In this document: piece after piece, positions 45,536 through 54,916 of the stretch
Numbering within the stretch: position 1 is the stretch's first letter
Layout: each line of letters opens with the position of its first letter
Origin: Bacillus sp. FJAT-49711
GTDB lineage: Bacteria > Bacillota > Bacilli > Bacillales > Bacillaceae_C
Length of the DNA: 64,000 nt
Direction: 5' to 3'
Assembly: GCF_018343715.1 (NCBI RefSeq)
Contig: NZ_JAGYPL010000001.1
Coordinates: forward strand, 1,496,721-1,560,720
Program-made: the position numbers and the translations under genes
The notes under the pieces: generated by a model
Told to the model about the DNA's origin: nothing
Database searches by the model: none
What the model saw: the letters and a program-made list of their open reading frames with translations, nothing else

Positions 45536-46579
45536 CTATTCTAATTCTGCTTTCCATTCATCCTTGATTTCTAATCCAATTGTTTCTGCTGTCTCTTTAT
45601 TCATAACGAGTTTTAGATTTTGTGGCACTTGTGCAGGAATATCAGCTGGTTTTACACCATCTTTTAAAATTTTCACAGCCATTTGCCCTGCTTCATAGCC
45701 GATATCATAATATTCAAATCCGTATGCCCCAAGACCGCCATTTCTAACAGAATCAAATTCTCCAACCATTAAAGGCAGTTTATTACTATTTGCAACATCC
45801 ACTACAGAATCAAGTGCTGATACTACAGTATTATCGGTAATGATGTAAAGTGAATCAACCTGACCTAGTAATGATTCAGTCGCTTGTTTAACTTCCGCTG
45901 AAGTTGAAACTGATGCTTCTACAACTGTAATGCCAAGTTCTTCTGCAGCCTTTTTAGCAGTATCTACTTGTGCTCGAGAATTTTGTTCACCAGAGTTAAA
46001 TACCATACCAACTTTTTTAGCATCTAGCTCTTCTTTTAAAAATTTCATCGTATTTGGAATCGCGTCTGGATGATTGTCGATTGTCCCTGTAACATTCCCA
46101 CCAGGCTTTTCCATCGATTCAACTAGTTCCGCGCCAACTGCATCTGTGACAGAAGTGAAAACAATCGGAATATCCTGAGTTTCGCTTGCAACAGATTGTG
46201 CACTTGGTGTCGAATTGGCGAAAATTAAGTCAACACCAGCATTTACAAGATTTGTTGCGATTGTAGGGTTATTGTTAGGTTCACCAAGAGCGTTTTGCAC
46301 ATCCCATTCTACATCTAACCCTGCATCTTCTATAGCCTTTTTAAATCCGTCAAACGCTGCATTTAATGAGTCATGCTCAACAATTTGGGTTACCCCAATT
46401 TTAAACTTTTGTGCAGGCTCTTCGTTTTTGTTTTCATTTTCATTTTGATTTTCTTCTTGTTGGCTGCCGCCTTGATTTTGCCCTTCTTCTTTTGGTGTAT
46501 TTGAGCTTGTACCGCAAGCAGCAAGCATTAGCATTGCACCAAAAAGTAAAATAGCAAGCTTGTTTAAATTAACTTTCAC
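45536..46579 (-). CDS. ABC substrate-binding lipoprotein, predicted tryptophan binder (TrpX-like)
   Basis: A 347-residue lipoprotein of the ABC_sub_bind family. The signal ends in LMLAAC with Cys as the lipid anchor, followed by an Asn/Glu/Gln-rich linker and the binding domain from about residue 55 (FKIGVTQIVEHDSLNAAFDG). Homologues in streptococci are called TrpX. GTG 46579 is nine bases after GGGGG; the upstream TTG is rejected. A stem-loop GTTATTT/AAATAAC lies just before the ribosome site. Confidence 0.85.
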   Translation of the reverse strand: MKVNLNKLAILLFGAMLMLAACGTSSNTPKEEGQNQGGSQQEENQNENENKNEEPAQKFKIGVTQIVEHDSLNAAFDGFKKAIEDAGLDVEWDVQNALGEPNNNPTIATNLVNAGVDLIFANSTPSAQSVASETQDIPIVFTSVTDAVGAELVESMEKPGGNVTGTIDNHPDAIPNTMKFLKEELDAKKVGMVFNSGEQNSRAQVDTAKKAAEELGITVVEASVSTSAEVKQATESLLGQVDSLYIITDNTVVSALDSVVDVANSNKLPLMVGEFDSVRNGGLGAYGFEYYDIGYEAGQMAVKILKDGVKPADIPAQVPQNLKLVMNKETAETIGLEIKDEWKAELE

Positions 46580-46599
46580 TATGTATATCCCCCTCAATA

Positions 46600-46625
46600 C
46601 AGTTATTTGCTTTTAGCGAAATAAC
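46600..46625 (-). promoter_or_regulatory. Stem-loop in the leader of the tryptophan ABC operon
   Basis: GTTATTT and AAATAAC (minus strand) pair with an extra GC/GC inside, about 14 bases before the GTG start's ribosome site. It could hide or expose that site. No T-box is visible. A possible sigma-A promoter, TTGACT, 17 bases, TAACAT, lies further upstream on the same strand, around 46670-46710. Confidence 0.4.
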
Positions 46626-46742
46626 TCACATTTTTTAATCGCCTTTTTTCATAATATATTGGCAATATTTTATCGTAATGTTACACTGCTTTCGACATAT
46701 AGTCAATAAGATTTCAAATATACAGAAAATTAAAATACGTAC

Positions 46743-46890
46743 TTTAAAGCGTTAAACAGGAAAAGCTTTACCTTATCGACGTACCAATTACTGTGTCTTA
46801 GAATTACGCTAAATGATAAAGCAAGTGTTAATAAGGAGATTTATGATTGAGAACGGACAATCTGCCAGTAAATAAACGCTATTGCAAGAC
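46743..46890 (-). repeat. Dispersed repeat, strongly decayed copy
   Basis: AAAGCGT at the left, ATCGACGTAC inside, and ACGCTATT at the right recall copy E at 34753-34885. No gene is supported in 46580-46935. Confidence 0.45.
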
Positions 46891-46899
46891 AATTAAAAA

Positions 46900-46926
46900 A
46901 AGAAAAAACCGGATGTTATCCGGCTT
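46900..46926 (-). terminator. Terminator of yhbH
   Basis: CCGGAT and ATCCGG pair around GTT; on the minus strand TTTTTTC follows. Confidence 0.8.
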
Positions 46927-46935
46927 CCACTGATT

Positions 46936-48102
46936 TTATACTGTTTGGCGATCGACTTCTTTTTTAAAGAAACTTTTCATCGCATGAAACACATCTGATT
47001 TCTGCTTTAAAATATAATAATAAAACTTTTCATCTTTAATATTTTTATAAGCCGACATTAAAGTAGAGTTTCGCTGGTATTGGTTCACTTCACCGTACCC
47101 AAACATATTAGTGATATCCATCAATTCATTGACGAGTTTAATACATCTTGGATTATCCGATGTTAAATTATCGCCATCCGAAAAATGAAATGGATATATA
47201 TTGTAGCGGCTTGGATCATATTTTTCACCTATAACTTCTAGTGCCTTTCTATAAACAGAGGAACATATCGTCCCGCCACTCTCCCCTTTTGAGAAAAATT
47301 CTTCCTCTGTCACAACTTTTGCTTCTGTATGATGGGCAATGAATTCAATCGTCACTGATTCATATTTCGTCCTCAAAAAACGTGTCATCCAGAAAAAGAA
47401 ACTGCGTGCCATATATTTTTCCCAGACTCCCATCGATCCACTTGTATCCATCATCGCTAGTACGACCGCGCTGGATTCAGGCTTTTGTATATCACTCCAT
47501 GTTTTAAATTTTAAATCTTCTGGAAAAATAGGATAAAAGCTGGGCTCCCCTTTCATCGCATTTCGCTTAAATGCTGACATCATTGTACGTTTTTTATCTA
47601 TATTTCCCATCAATCCAGTTTTGCGAATATCATTGTATTCGATATGATCGATTTGATTTGTATCAAGTTCTTTACGCTTCAAATTTGGCAATTCTAACTC
47701 TTTAAAAAGGGCTTCCTCAAGTTCCAGCATCGAAACTTCCGCTTCATAATAATCTTCTCCGGCTTGATCCCCCGCACCCTGACCTTTTCCTGGACCTTTT
47801 TGGCTCGGACCGTCTCTTGCCACGACATCCCCAATCTGACTGTCTCCATCTCCTTGGCCAACATGCTTATTTTTATCGTAATTATAGCGAATTTTATACT
47901 CATCCAATGATCTAATTGGAATTTTCACAACGTCCCGTCCATCAGACATAATTATGCTTTCTTCTGTGATTAAATCCGGCAAGTTATTCCGAATTGCCTC
48001 TTGGACTTTCTCTTGATGACGCTGTTGGTCATCATGGCCTTTCCGGTGGAGGGACCAATCTTCTTCGGAAACCACGAACTGGTGATGCACTTCTTCTGAC
48101 AT
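46936..48102 (-). CDS. yhbH: DUF444 sporulation protein YhbH
   Basis: A 388-residue protein of the DUF444 family, with a VWA-like fold: the MIDAS-like DTSGSMG near residue 222. A glycine-rich segment ([10 protein letters not shown] to GAGDQAGED) around residues 82-118 is a flexible linker. DUF444 proteins accompany PrkA and SpoVR in many bacteria, and all three are in this window. Role in spore formation is genetic only. GGAGG precedes the ATG. Confidence 0.94.
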   Translation of the reverse strand: MSEEVHHQFVVSEEDWSLHRKGHDDQQRHQEKVQEAIRNNLPDLITEESIIMSDGRDVVKIPIRSLDEYKIRYNYDKNKHVGQGDGDSQIGDVVARDGPSQKGPGKGQGAGDQAGEDYYEAEVSMLELEEALFKELELPNLKRKELDTNQIDHIEYNDIRKTGLMGNIDKKRTMMSAFKRNAMKGEPSFYPIFPEDLKFKTWSDIQKPESSAVVLAMMDTSGSMGVWEKYMARSFFFWMTRFLRTKYESVTIEFIAHHTEAKVVTEEEFFSKGESGGTICSSVYRKALEVIGEKYDPSRYNIYPFHFSDGDNLTSDNPRCIKLVNELMDITNMFGYGEVNQYQRNSTLMSAYKNIKDEKFYYYILKQKSDVFHAMKSFFKKEVDRQTV

Positions 48103-48262
48103 CTATACACCCTCCTTTAAAATTTTTAACTTTTCTATCACCAAAACTTTTTTTGATCATATATTATCTCGACTGTCATCTTCTTCGGTGAAAGGTACTT
48201 GTTGTAATTACTCTATCATATGCATAAAAGCAAAAAAATTTACAAAGTGTTTTAGAAAAGGA

Positions 48263-48300
48263 CAGGCCTTCTTAACATTGTTTGCTAAGAAGGCCATTTA
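48263..48300 (-). terminator. Terminator-like hairpin between prkA and yhbH
   Basis: GGCCTTCTTA and TAAGAAGGCC pair; on the minus strand TGTCCTTTTCT follows. It may reduce read-through from prkA into yhbH. Confidence 0.65.
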
Positions 48301-48344
48301 ATGTTTAGGAAACTTTGTAAATAACTTCCTTAATATTCCGTCAA

Positions 48345-48428
48345 GCGACTAGCAAACTTTCGGTTTTTTCCTACGACAAGTCAACATCGGCTCGCCTTTA
48401 TGTCTAGCTACAGGCGCTTTCGCTTTTG
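48345..48428 (+). repeat. Dispersed repeat, copy B (short)
   Basis: Contains CGACTAGCAAACTTT, CCTACGACAAGTCAACATCG and AGGCGCTTTCGCTTTT, shared with the copy at 62267-62416. It follows the prkA stop codon. The remaining part of 48103-48434 holds nothing else. Confidence 0.7.
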
Positions 48429-48434
48429 AGCTTA

Positions 48435-50330
48435 TTATCGATTTAATAAGCTTCCTACATAACGCAGCAGATCATTGGCCGATGTTGAATTGTATCCATG
48501 TTCATCGATAAGACGAGCGACTACTTCATTTATTTTCTTTAATTGCTGCTCATCCGGCGTCTTGGCGGATGTAGTGATTTTTACGACATCCTTCAAATCT
48601 GCGAATAGTTTTTTCTGAATTGCTTCCCGTAATCTGTCATGTGATCTGTAATCAAATCGCTTTCCCTTTCTTGCCAATGCTGAAATGCGAATCAATATTT
48701 CTTCCCGGAATGCTTTTTTGGCATTTTCTGATATGCCAATTTGTTCTTCGATTGATCTCATTAACTTTTCATCTGGATTTATTTCTTCACCTGTTAGCGG
48801 ATCTCGAAGCTTCGTTTTATTACAGAATGACTCGACATTATCAAGATAATTATCCATAAGCGTCTTAGCAGATTCTTCATACGAATAAACAAAAGCTTTT
48901 TGAACTTCCTTTTTGGCCATCTCATCGTATTCTTTTCTTGCCAAAGATATAAAGTTTAAATACTTTTCTCTCAGTTCTTGTGTTATGGATGGATGTTGAT
49001 CTAGACCTTCTTTTAACGATCTAAGTACATCTAATGCATTGATGCTTGTTATGCCTTTTCGAATAATAGTAGATGATATCCGGTTGATGACATAGCGGGG
49101 ATCAATCCCGCTCATTCCTTCTTCCTGGAATTCCTTTTTCATTTCATTTACATCCGCTACATTATATCCTTCTACACTCTCTCCATCATAAAGACGCATT
49201 TTCTTCAATAAATCAATATCGCCTCTTTTAGAGTCTTTTAATCTTGTTAAAATCGTAAACATCGCCGCGACTCTAAGTGTATGAGGAGCTATATGGACAT
49301 CCGCAACATCACTTTCTTTAATCATTTTTTCATATATTCGCTCTTCCTGTGATACTTTCAAGTTATATGGAACAGGCATAACAATAATCCGAGAATGCAA
49401 GGCTTCATTCTTTTTATTGGAAATAAAAGAGCGGTATTCCGTTTCGTTTGTATGTGCAACAATCAATTCATCTGCGGAAATTAATGCAAAGCGACCTGCT
49501 TTAAAATTTCCTTCTTGTGTCAATGAAAGCAAATGCCACAAGAATTTCTCATCACATTTTAACATTTCCTGAAATTCCATTAATCCACGGTTTGCTTTAT
49601 TTAATTCACCGTCAAATCGATAGGCTCTTGGATCTGACTCTGATCCGAATTCAGCAATCGTTGAGAAGTCAATACTGCCAGTCAAATCGGCTATATCTTG
49701 AGATTTAGGATCCGACGGGCTAAACGTTCCGATTCCTACACGCTTATCCTCCGAAAAGAAAATCCTCTCAATCTGCACATCCTCCAAGCGCCCCCCATAT
49801 TCCTCTTCAAGCCTCATTGTATTCAGTGGAGAAAGGTTTCCTTCAATCCTAATACCATATTCCTCGTAAAAATCATCTCTTAAATGCAGCGGAATTAAAT
49901 GTAAAGGATCTTCATGCATTGGACAGCCTTTAATTGCAAAAACAGCTCCTTGATCTGATCGCGTATACGCCTCCAGACCCCTTTTCAGCATCGTAACAAG
50001 TGTAGATTTCCCTCCACTTACAGGTCCCATCAATAATAAGATTCTTTTCCGGACGTCTAGTCGTTTGGCTGAAGGATGGAAATACTCTTCAACGAGTTTT
50101 TCTAACGCTTCCTCCAGACCAAATAATTGGTGGCTAAAGAATTGATATTCTTTTCGATCGTTGTTTGTTTCGACCCCTGCGTCCTTAATCATATTATATA
50201 TACGGGAGTGGGATGACTGGGCTACCCACGGCTTTTCTTTCAGCAAATGCAAATAATCGGCAAAGGTTCCTTCCCATTTCAATCTTTCCTCTTGTGAACG
50301 GTAATGTTCAATCTTTTTTAAAATATCCAT
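48435..50330 (-). CDS. prkA: PrkA serine protein kinase / AAA protein
   Basis: A 631-residue PrkA protein. An AAA ATPase region with Walker A GPVSGGKSTLV near residue 103 and LDVRKRILLLMG just before it; the C-terminal third is the PrkA-type kinase-like domain. It phosphorylates proteins during sporulation in B. subtilis and has also been described as an AAA protease. GGGAGGCC precedes the ATG. A sigma-E-type promoter is visible upstream, and yhbH follows on the same strand. Confidence 0.95.
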   Translation of the reverse strand: MDILKKIEHYRSQEERLKWEGTFADYLHLLKEKPWVAQSSHSRIYNMIKDAGVETNNDRKEYQFFSHQLFGLEEALEKLVEEYFHPSAKRLDVRKRILLLMGPVSGGKSTLVTMLKRGLEAYTRSDQGAVFAIKGCPMHEDPLHLIPLHLRDDFYEEYGIRIEGNLSPLNTMRLEEEYGGRLEDVQIERIFFSEDKRVGIGTFSPSDPKSQDIADLTGSIDFSTIAEFGSESDPRAYRFDGELNKANRGLMEFQEMLKCDEKFLWHLLSLTQEGNFKAGRFALISADELIVAHTNETEYRSFISNKKNEALHSRIIVMPVPYNLKVSQEERIYEKMIKESDVADVHIAPHTLRVAAMFTILTRLKDSKRGDIDLLKKMRLYDGESVEGYNVADVNEMKKEFQEEGMSGIDPRYVINRISSTIIRKGITSINALDVLRSLKEGLDQHPSITQELREKYLNFISLARKEYDEMAKKEVQKAFVYSYEESAKTLMDNYLDNVESFCNKTKLRDPLTGEEINPDEKLMRSIEEQIGISENAKKAFREEILIRISALARKGKRFDYRSHDRLREAIQKKLFADLKDVVKITTSAKTPDEQQLKKINEVVARLIDEHGYNSTSANDLLRYVGSLLNR

Positions 50331-50364
50331 ATAGGCCTCCCTTTTGATGAGAGATGATTATTTC

Positions 50365-50393
50365 ATTGTATGCTTATGGACAACTAAACATGA
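50365..50393 (-). promoter_or_regulatory. Sigma-E type promoter of prkA
   Basis: Minus strand TCATGTT (50387-50393), 14 bases, CATACAAT (50365-50372). Both halves fit the mother-cell sigma-E pattern, and B. subtilis prkA is sigma-E controlled. Confidence 0.7.
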
Positions 50394-50448
50394 ATAAGTT
50401 ATCATTCACTAACCTGTCATATTTATTTATAATAAAAAGTACGATTCA

Positions 50449-50477
50449 TTCACATTATATTAAAAATGGGCTATAAT
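50449..50477 (+). promoter_or_regulatory. Sigma-A promoter of a 31-residue protein gene
   Basis: TTCACA (50449-50454), 17 bases, TATAAT (50472-50477). About 35 bases before the ATG of the small gene. Confidence 0.75.
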
Positions 50478-50517
50478 ATTTGCATAATCTTGTTAGATTA
50501 AAAGGAGGCTTACATAA

Positions 50518-50613
50518 ATGAAAACAATCATGGTCCTTGGCGTAATCATTGCATTTTTGGCTGCTATTTTTACATCCGGATACGAAGATAAGCCTGGAGT
50601 AAATAAAAAATAA
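50518..50613 (+). CDS. 31-residue membrane peptide, function unknown
   Basis: MKTIMVLGVIIAFLAAIFT then a short polar tail, SGYEDKPGVNKK. One membrane helix. AAAGGAGG and a near-consensus sigma-A promoter precede it, so expression in growing cells is likely. Too short for most gene callers. No family recognised. Confidence 0.7.
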   Translation: MKTIMVLGVIIAFLAAIFTSGYEDKPGVNKK

Positions 50614-50649
50614 GAAAAAAACTTGTCCATTAACCTGCTTCTCCTACAC

Positions 50650-50775
50650 GAAGTGGTGCTTTTAATCAGAACCCTGGACTGAGAAAAAGTTTGCAAGACG
50701 AGGAACAAGACTTGTATCCTTCTAATAGGCTGAAGAACGCGAAATTCGCTAGCCGATAGGCCCTGGTGCTGGACT
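50650..50775 (-). repeat. Dispersed repeat, copy D (reverse orientation)
   Basis: Contains GACTGAGAAAAAG and ends GCTAGCCGATAGGCCCTGG, the reverse complement of the left end of the family. Confidence 0.6.
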
Positions 50776-50779
50776 ACAC

Positions 50780-50814
50780 AAAAAAACTGCCTTTGATAAG
50801 GCAGTTTTTTTGTT
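50780..50814. terminator. Bidirectional terminator after the exporter gene
   Basis: AAAAACTGCCTT and AAGGCAGTTTTT pair around TGAT, with T runs on both strands. Confidence 0.9.
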
Positions 50815-50818
50815 TCAT

Positions 50819-52351
50819 TTATTCTGTTGCTACTTGCTTTGACTTGCCTATCGATTTTTCGTCCTGCATTACTTGAACAGGAGGCTTCACTCTTTTAATA
50901 AAGAAAGCTAGCACTAATGCTAAAACTGCAATGAAAGTCGAAATTAGAAATGAGTAGGTAATTCCATCAAGCATAGCCTGATGTATAATTTGCTGTTTCA
51001 ATTCAGCTGCAGCCTCTGCTGATGGTGGAGCGGCGTTAGGATCTACTTGGGACATTGCTTTCGCAGCTAAATCTGCAGCAGAGCTTTCTGTTCGTTTATT
51101 CATAATTGTGATCATAAAAGCTGTTCCGATTGCACCTGAGACTTGCTGAAGTGTATTATTCATCGCAGTCCCATGAGGGTTCATTTGCATCGGAAGCTGG
51201 TTCATCCCATTTGTCATAACTGGCATCATTACCATAGACATTCCAAACATACGGAAAGTATATAACAGAATAAGATGCATATATGAAGTTTCCATTGTCA
51301 AATCTGTAAATAAATATGTTGTTACGATCATTATCGTAAGTCCTACAATCGCAAGAATACGCGCACCATATTTATCGAAGAGGCGTCCAGTAATAGGAGA
51401 CATGATTCCCATTGCAAGTGCCCCAGGCAACATTAGGAGTCCAGAATCCAAAGGAGAAATTCCTCTCACGGTTTGCACATAAATTGGCGTCAAGATCATT
51501 CCGGAAAACATCGACACAGATATAACGATGGATATTGCCGAAGATAAAGCAAACATTGGGTGTTTGTAAATTCGAAATTCAAGCATTGGTTCATCTAATA
51601 ATAACTGTCGCAAAATAAAGATGAGCAATGCAACTACCCCAAGGGCAATTGTTCCATATACGATTGGAGCTCCCCACCCTTTATCACCAGCTGAACTAAA
51701 TCCATAAAGCAAGCTTCCAAAAGCGATACTAGATAGAACTAGTGACAGTACATCAAGACGAATATTTTTAAGCGGAGTGATGTTCTTCATCTTAAAAATC
51801 GATAAGATTAAGCAAATAATCGCGAAGGGAAGTACGACATCAAACAATGTTCTCCAACTATAATGCTCTATAATATATCCGGATAATGTCGGACCTATTG
51901 CAGGTGCTGTAATCATAACAAGGCCAAAAAATCCCATTGCCGTTCCTCTTTTTTCAACTGGAAAAGCAGTCAACATAACATTCATAAGCAATGGCATCAT
52001 AATGGCAGATCCTGAAGCCTGTATCATTCTTCCAGCCAATAACATTGCAAAAGTTGGTGATAGACTCGCCAACAACGTTCCTAATGAAAATAATGTTAAT
52101 GCCGTAATTAATAATTTCCGATTAGATATACGCTGGATAAAAAATGCACTAGCAGGAATGAGTATACCGTTTATGAGCATATATCCTGTTGATAACCATT
52201 GAACAGTTGGCATGCTTATATCAAATTCATCTTTAATAGATGGGAGTGCAATATTAATTAATGTATTTGTTAAGAACGAAACGAAAGCCCCAAAAAATAA
52301 GATGGCAATCGCGCCATATGGTGGCTTTTTTTGTATGGATTGTATATCCAA
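50819..52351 (-). CDS. DHA2-family MFS multidrug exporter (EmrB/QacA type)
   Basis: A 510-residue, 14-helix drug:proton antiporter. Motif A variants appear as FIQRISNRKL and GRLFDKYGARI, and motif C as GLVMITAPAIGPTLSGYI near residue 155. TTG 52351 is chosen: GGAGG ends eight bases before it, while the ATG 52366 has no ribosome site. A TetR gene is divergent, so it is probably drug-inducible. Closest known type is B. subtilis LmrB/Mdr; substrate unknown. Confidence 0.88.
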   Translation of the reverse strand: MDIQSIQKKPPYGAIAILFFGAFVSFLTNTLINIALPSIKDEFDISMPTVQWLSTGYMLINGILIPASAFFIQRISNRKLLITALTLFSLGTLLASLSPTFAMLLAGRMIQASGSAIMMPLLMNVMLTAFPVEKRGTAMGFFGLVMITAPAIGPTLSGYIIEHYSWRTLFDVVLPFAIICLILSIFKMKNITPLKNIRLDVLSLVLSSIAFGSLLYGFSSAGDKGWGAPIVYGTIALGVVALLIFILRQLLLDEPMLEFRIYKHPMFALSSAISIVISVSMFSGMILTPIYVQTVRGISPLDSGLLMLPGALAMGIMSPITGRLFDKYGARILAIVGLTIMIVTTYLFTDLTMETSYMHLILLYTFRMFGMSMVMMPVMTNGMNQLPMQMNPHGTAMNNTLQQVSGAIGTAFMITIMNKRTESSAADLAAKAMSQVDPNAAPPSAEAAAELKQQIIHQAMLDGITYSFLISTFIAVLALVLAFFIKRVKPPVQVMQDEKSIGKSKQVATE

Positions 52352-52527
52352 AGTTGATTCCTCCATTCGTACAGTTAGTATTTCTTTTTAGTTCTTATAC
52401 TCACCTTTCACATTCTATACCTGCAGTCTATAAAAATCAATAATTTTTTTTGGCTTTTTTTATAAGTTGATTTAAGCTTGATATAACGCTATTATAAAAG
52501 TAGACCAACAGTATAAAAGGTGAGAAT

Positions 52528-53418
52528 ATGAATGCTAGAAAAAAGCAAATACTTGATGTGGCACATCGTTTATTTATAGAAAAAGGGTTCCAAATAACTT
52601 CCATTCAAGACATATTAGATGGTGCTCAAATAGCGAAAGGTACTTTTTATAATCATTTTGCTTCAAAGAATGCCTGTTTAATGGCAATTCTTGATCAAGT
52701 AAAAATAAAGGCACACTATATGCGTGAACAACTATCTCTAGGTAAACCTAAAGATGATCCAGAAATTTTTATTCAACAAGTGTTAGTGCGAATGAAAATG
52801 AACAGAGAACAAAGTTTACTTGCTCTTTACGAATCTGTTTTTTCTTCTAAAGATGAAGAACTAAAAACATATATGCGCCATCAACATTTCGAAGAACTCA
52901 AGTGGACTGCAGAAAGATTAGTTGAATTATTCGGTTCGGGTGCAGAGCGCCATTCTATGGATTATGCTGTAATATTCTTTGGAATTATTCAACAAACGAT
53001 GCACGTAAAGATGTTTTGTTCAGAAAAGGAATACGGTTTAGAAGATACAGCTCGTTTTGCATTAGACCGCTTGCAAATACTTAGTACTCATCAAAACGAC
53101 CTAGTGCCGTTTATTCCCACTAATCAGCTATTAATAAAGAGTAATACCTCTTTATATACAAAAGATGAGATTAGAGAAAAAATAAAAACTAAGTTAGATT
53201 TTATGGTTTCCCATTTAAAAAATGAAAATGTAGCGAAAACAAAACGAAATTATTTGGAATTTCTCTTATCCGAATTTCAATCAGAGTCTCCAAGGGATTT
53301 TTTGATTGAGAGCGTTCTTCATTCAACAGAAAATGTTATTAAAGAATCTGTTTATAAAGAAGAATTAAATGCAATATGCAATTTGGTTCAGGATTATATA
53401 GCATATGATGATAAGTAA
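52528..53418 (+). CDS. TetR/AcrR-family transcriptional regulator
   Basis: A 296-residue regulator, longer than the usual 190-220. The N-terminal HTH reads DVAHRLFIEKGFQITSIQDILDGAQIAKGTFYNHF. The last 90 residues after about 200 are extra and helical. Divergent from the exporter gene, which it likely represses. AAAAGGTGAG precedes the ATG. Confidence 0.88.
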   Translation: MNARKKQILDVAHRLFIEKGFQITSIQDILDGAQIAKGTFYNHFASKNACLMAILDQVKIKAHYMREQLSLGKPKDDPEIFIQQVLVRMKMNREQSLLALYESVFSSKDEELKTYMRHQHFEELKWTAERLVELFGSGAERHSMDYAVIFFGIIQQTMHVKMFCSEKEYGLEDTARFALDRLQILSTHQNDLVPFIPTNQLLIKSNTSLYTKDEIREKIKTKLDFMVSHLKNENVAKTKRNYLEFLLSEFQSESPRDFLIESVLHSTENVIKESVYKEELNAICNLVQDYIAYDDK

Positions 53419-53427
53419 TTTAAAAAA

Positions 53428-53466
53428 ATGAAAAGACCCCATTCAAAAATGGAGTCTTTTCATTTT
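53428..53466. terminator. Bidirectional terminator
   Basis: TGAAAAGACCCCATT pairs with AATGGAGTCTTTTCA with one mismatch, between the TetR gene and trmL. Confidence 0.88.
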
Positions 53467-53938
53467 AGTGAAGATTAGGATACGCTTGCTGCCTAAGGGC
53501 TTCATACACAAGGATCGCTGCAGTATTGGATAAATTGAGGGAGCGTACATGATCATTCATTGGAATCCGCAAACATGTATCTTGATGCTTTTCAATTAAC
53601 TCTTTTGGCAACCCTTTCGTTTCACGTCCAAAAATAAAATAATAATCCATATTTGGATCACTATAATCAAAACTTGTATGAGGTTTTGTACCGTATTTTG
53701 TTAAAAAATAATGCTGGCCCTCGTGATTTTCCTTAAAAAACTCCTCTAAGGAATCATAATAAGTAATATCTACATGCTCCCAATAATCTAGACCTGCTCT
53801 TTTGAGCATTTTATCATCTGTAGAAAATCCAAGTGGTCTAATTAAATGGAGCTTTGTACCTGTAGCAGCGCATGTTCTCGCTATATTTCCAGTATTGGCT
53901 GGGATTTCTGGTTGAAATAATACAATGTGGTTTGACAC
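53465..53938 (-). CDS. trmL: tRNA (cytidine(34)-2'-O)-methyltransferase TrmL
   Basis: A 157-residue SPOUT methyltransferase (formerly CspR). The knot region is FGRETKGLP near residue 103 and MNDHVRSLNLSNTAAILVYEAL near residue 127. It methylates the wobble ribose of tRNA-Leu species. It uses a GTG start behind AGGTGAA. Followed on the chromosome by yhbB and queG in the B. subtilis arrangement. Confidence 0.95.
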   Translation of the reverse strand: MSNHIVLFQPEIPANTGNIARTCAATGTKLHLIRPLGFSTDDKMLKRAGLDYWEHVDITYYDSLEEFFKENHEGQHYFLTKYGTKPHTSFDYSDPNMDYYFIFGRETKGLPKELIEKHQDTCLRIPMNDHVRSLNLSNTAAILVYEALRQQAYPNLH

Positions 53939-53974
53939 ACAAATTCACCTCTCGTGCCATTATACAACAAAATC

Positions 53975-54841
53975 CTATGCATCATCTATGATCGTAAACA
54001 TTTTATATTTAATATTTGGTGTATAGGCGGATGAATCTTCGTAAGCCCAATATCTCATCCTGCTGTTATACGTATGGGCATTTACAAGCGGCATTCCAGC
54101 TGCATCCTTTCCAGTAACAATCGTATTATGATCAAAACGCCCGTCCCCTTGGAAATCATAACATATCACATCTCCGAGTTTAAGCTGCATAGGATCTTTC
54201 ACTTCCCTTGCTTTTAATCCAGCCGTGGATGTTTGAAGATGGGATTTCAAAGAATTAGCGACCGCCCAGCTATAGCTCCAATTTCTATTTTGATGCCACC
54301 AACCTTTTGAACGATTCGGATAGCCTCTCATCGGAGCACCTCCAGCATGAAGGCATTGAGATATATAATTCGTACAATCTACATCGAACTTTTTATATGC
54401 TGGATTATAGCTATTCCACCATCTCTCGGCATATCTTACCGCGTTCAAGCGGTCATAATAGAAAGATGCACGATGGTCTTTGCTATGTTCTTTTTTTATT
54501 ATCCTGTCTTCAGTTGCTTCTGGATATATGACTGGCACTTCCACATCCTCAAAGATTGCACCTTTAAAATATGATGCTTTTCGCATTTCTACCTCTTCTT
54601 CAAGATAGAAATGACCTCCTTGATGAATGAAGTATTTTAAATGTACATTATAATAAATGAGATCCTGATCATCCATTTGCTCTCTAGATATAATTCTCCC
54701 TGTTGCCATCACTTTTACGATTTCTGCTTTTCTTTTCCTAAGAGACTTCTGCTTTTTTATTATTTTTTCATCGTCTATTTTTCTTTTTTGTACAAATTGT
54801 TCCGAACGCTCCTCAAGCTTTGCCTTCAATTGTTTTTTCAA
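53975..54841 (-). CDS. yhbB: Amidase-domain protein YhbB
   Basis: A 288-residue protein. Residues 1-45 are a Lys/Glu-rich helix; a linker follows; the C-terminal amidase_6 domain starts near residue 133 with YDRLNAVRYAERWWNSYNP and has the candidate catalytic cysteine in VDCTNYISQCLHAGG and histidine in FDHNTIV. No signal peptide is seen, so it is probably cytoplasmic or exported by another route. TTG start with GGAGG upstream. Confidence 0.85.
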   Translation of the reverse strand: MKKQLKAKLEERSEQFVQKRKIDDEKIIKKQKSLRKRKAEIVKVMATGRIISREQMDDQDLIYYNVHLKYFIHQGGHFYLEEEVEMRKASYFKGAIFEDVEVPVIYPEATEDRIIKKEHSKDHRASFYYDRLNAVRYAERWWNSYNPAYKKFDVDCTNYISQCLHAGGAPMRGYPNRSKGWWHQNRNWSYSWAVANSLKSHLQTSTAGLKAREVKDPMQLKLGDVICYDFQGDGRFDHNTIVTGKDAAGMPLVNAHTYNSRMRYWAYEDSSAYTPNIKYKMFTIIDDA

Positions 54842-54879
54842 AGATATCCCTCCTCAACGATATATATGCAAGAGGAATA

Positions 54880-54916
54880 CGAAGTATAAAAAAAGACGAA
54901 GTTTTTATACTTCGTC
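54880..54916 (-). terminator. Terminator of queG
   Basis: GACGAAGTATAAAAACTTCGTC folds on the minus strand with seven T after it. It overlaps the queG stop codon. Confidence 0.8.

Noticed and set aside
52391-52526. Inverted repeat in the exporter-TetR gap as operator
   Set aside because: The matching parts (CACCTTT and AAAGGTGAG) include the TetR gene ribosome site, so the similarity may be chance.
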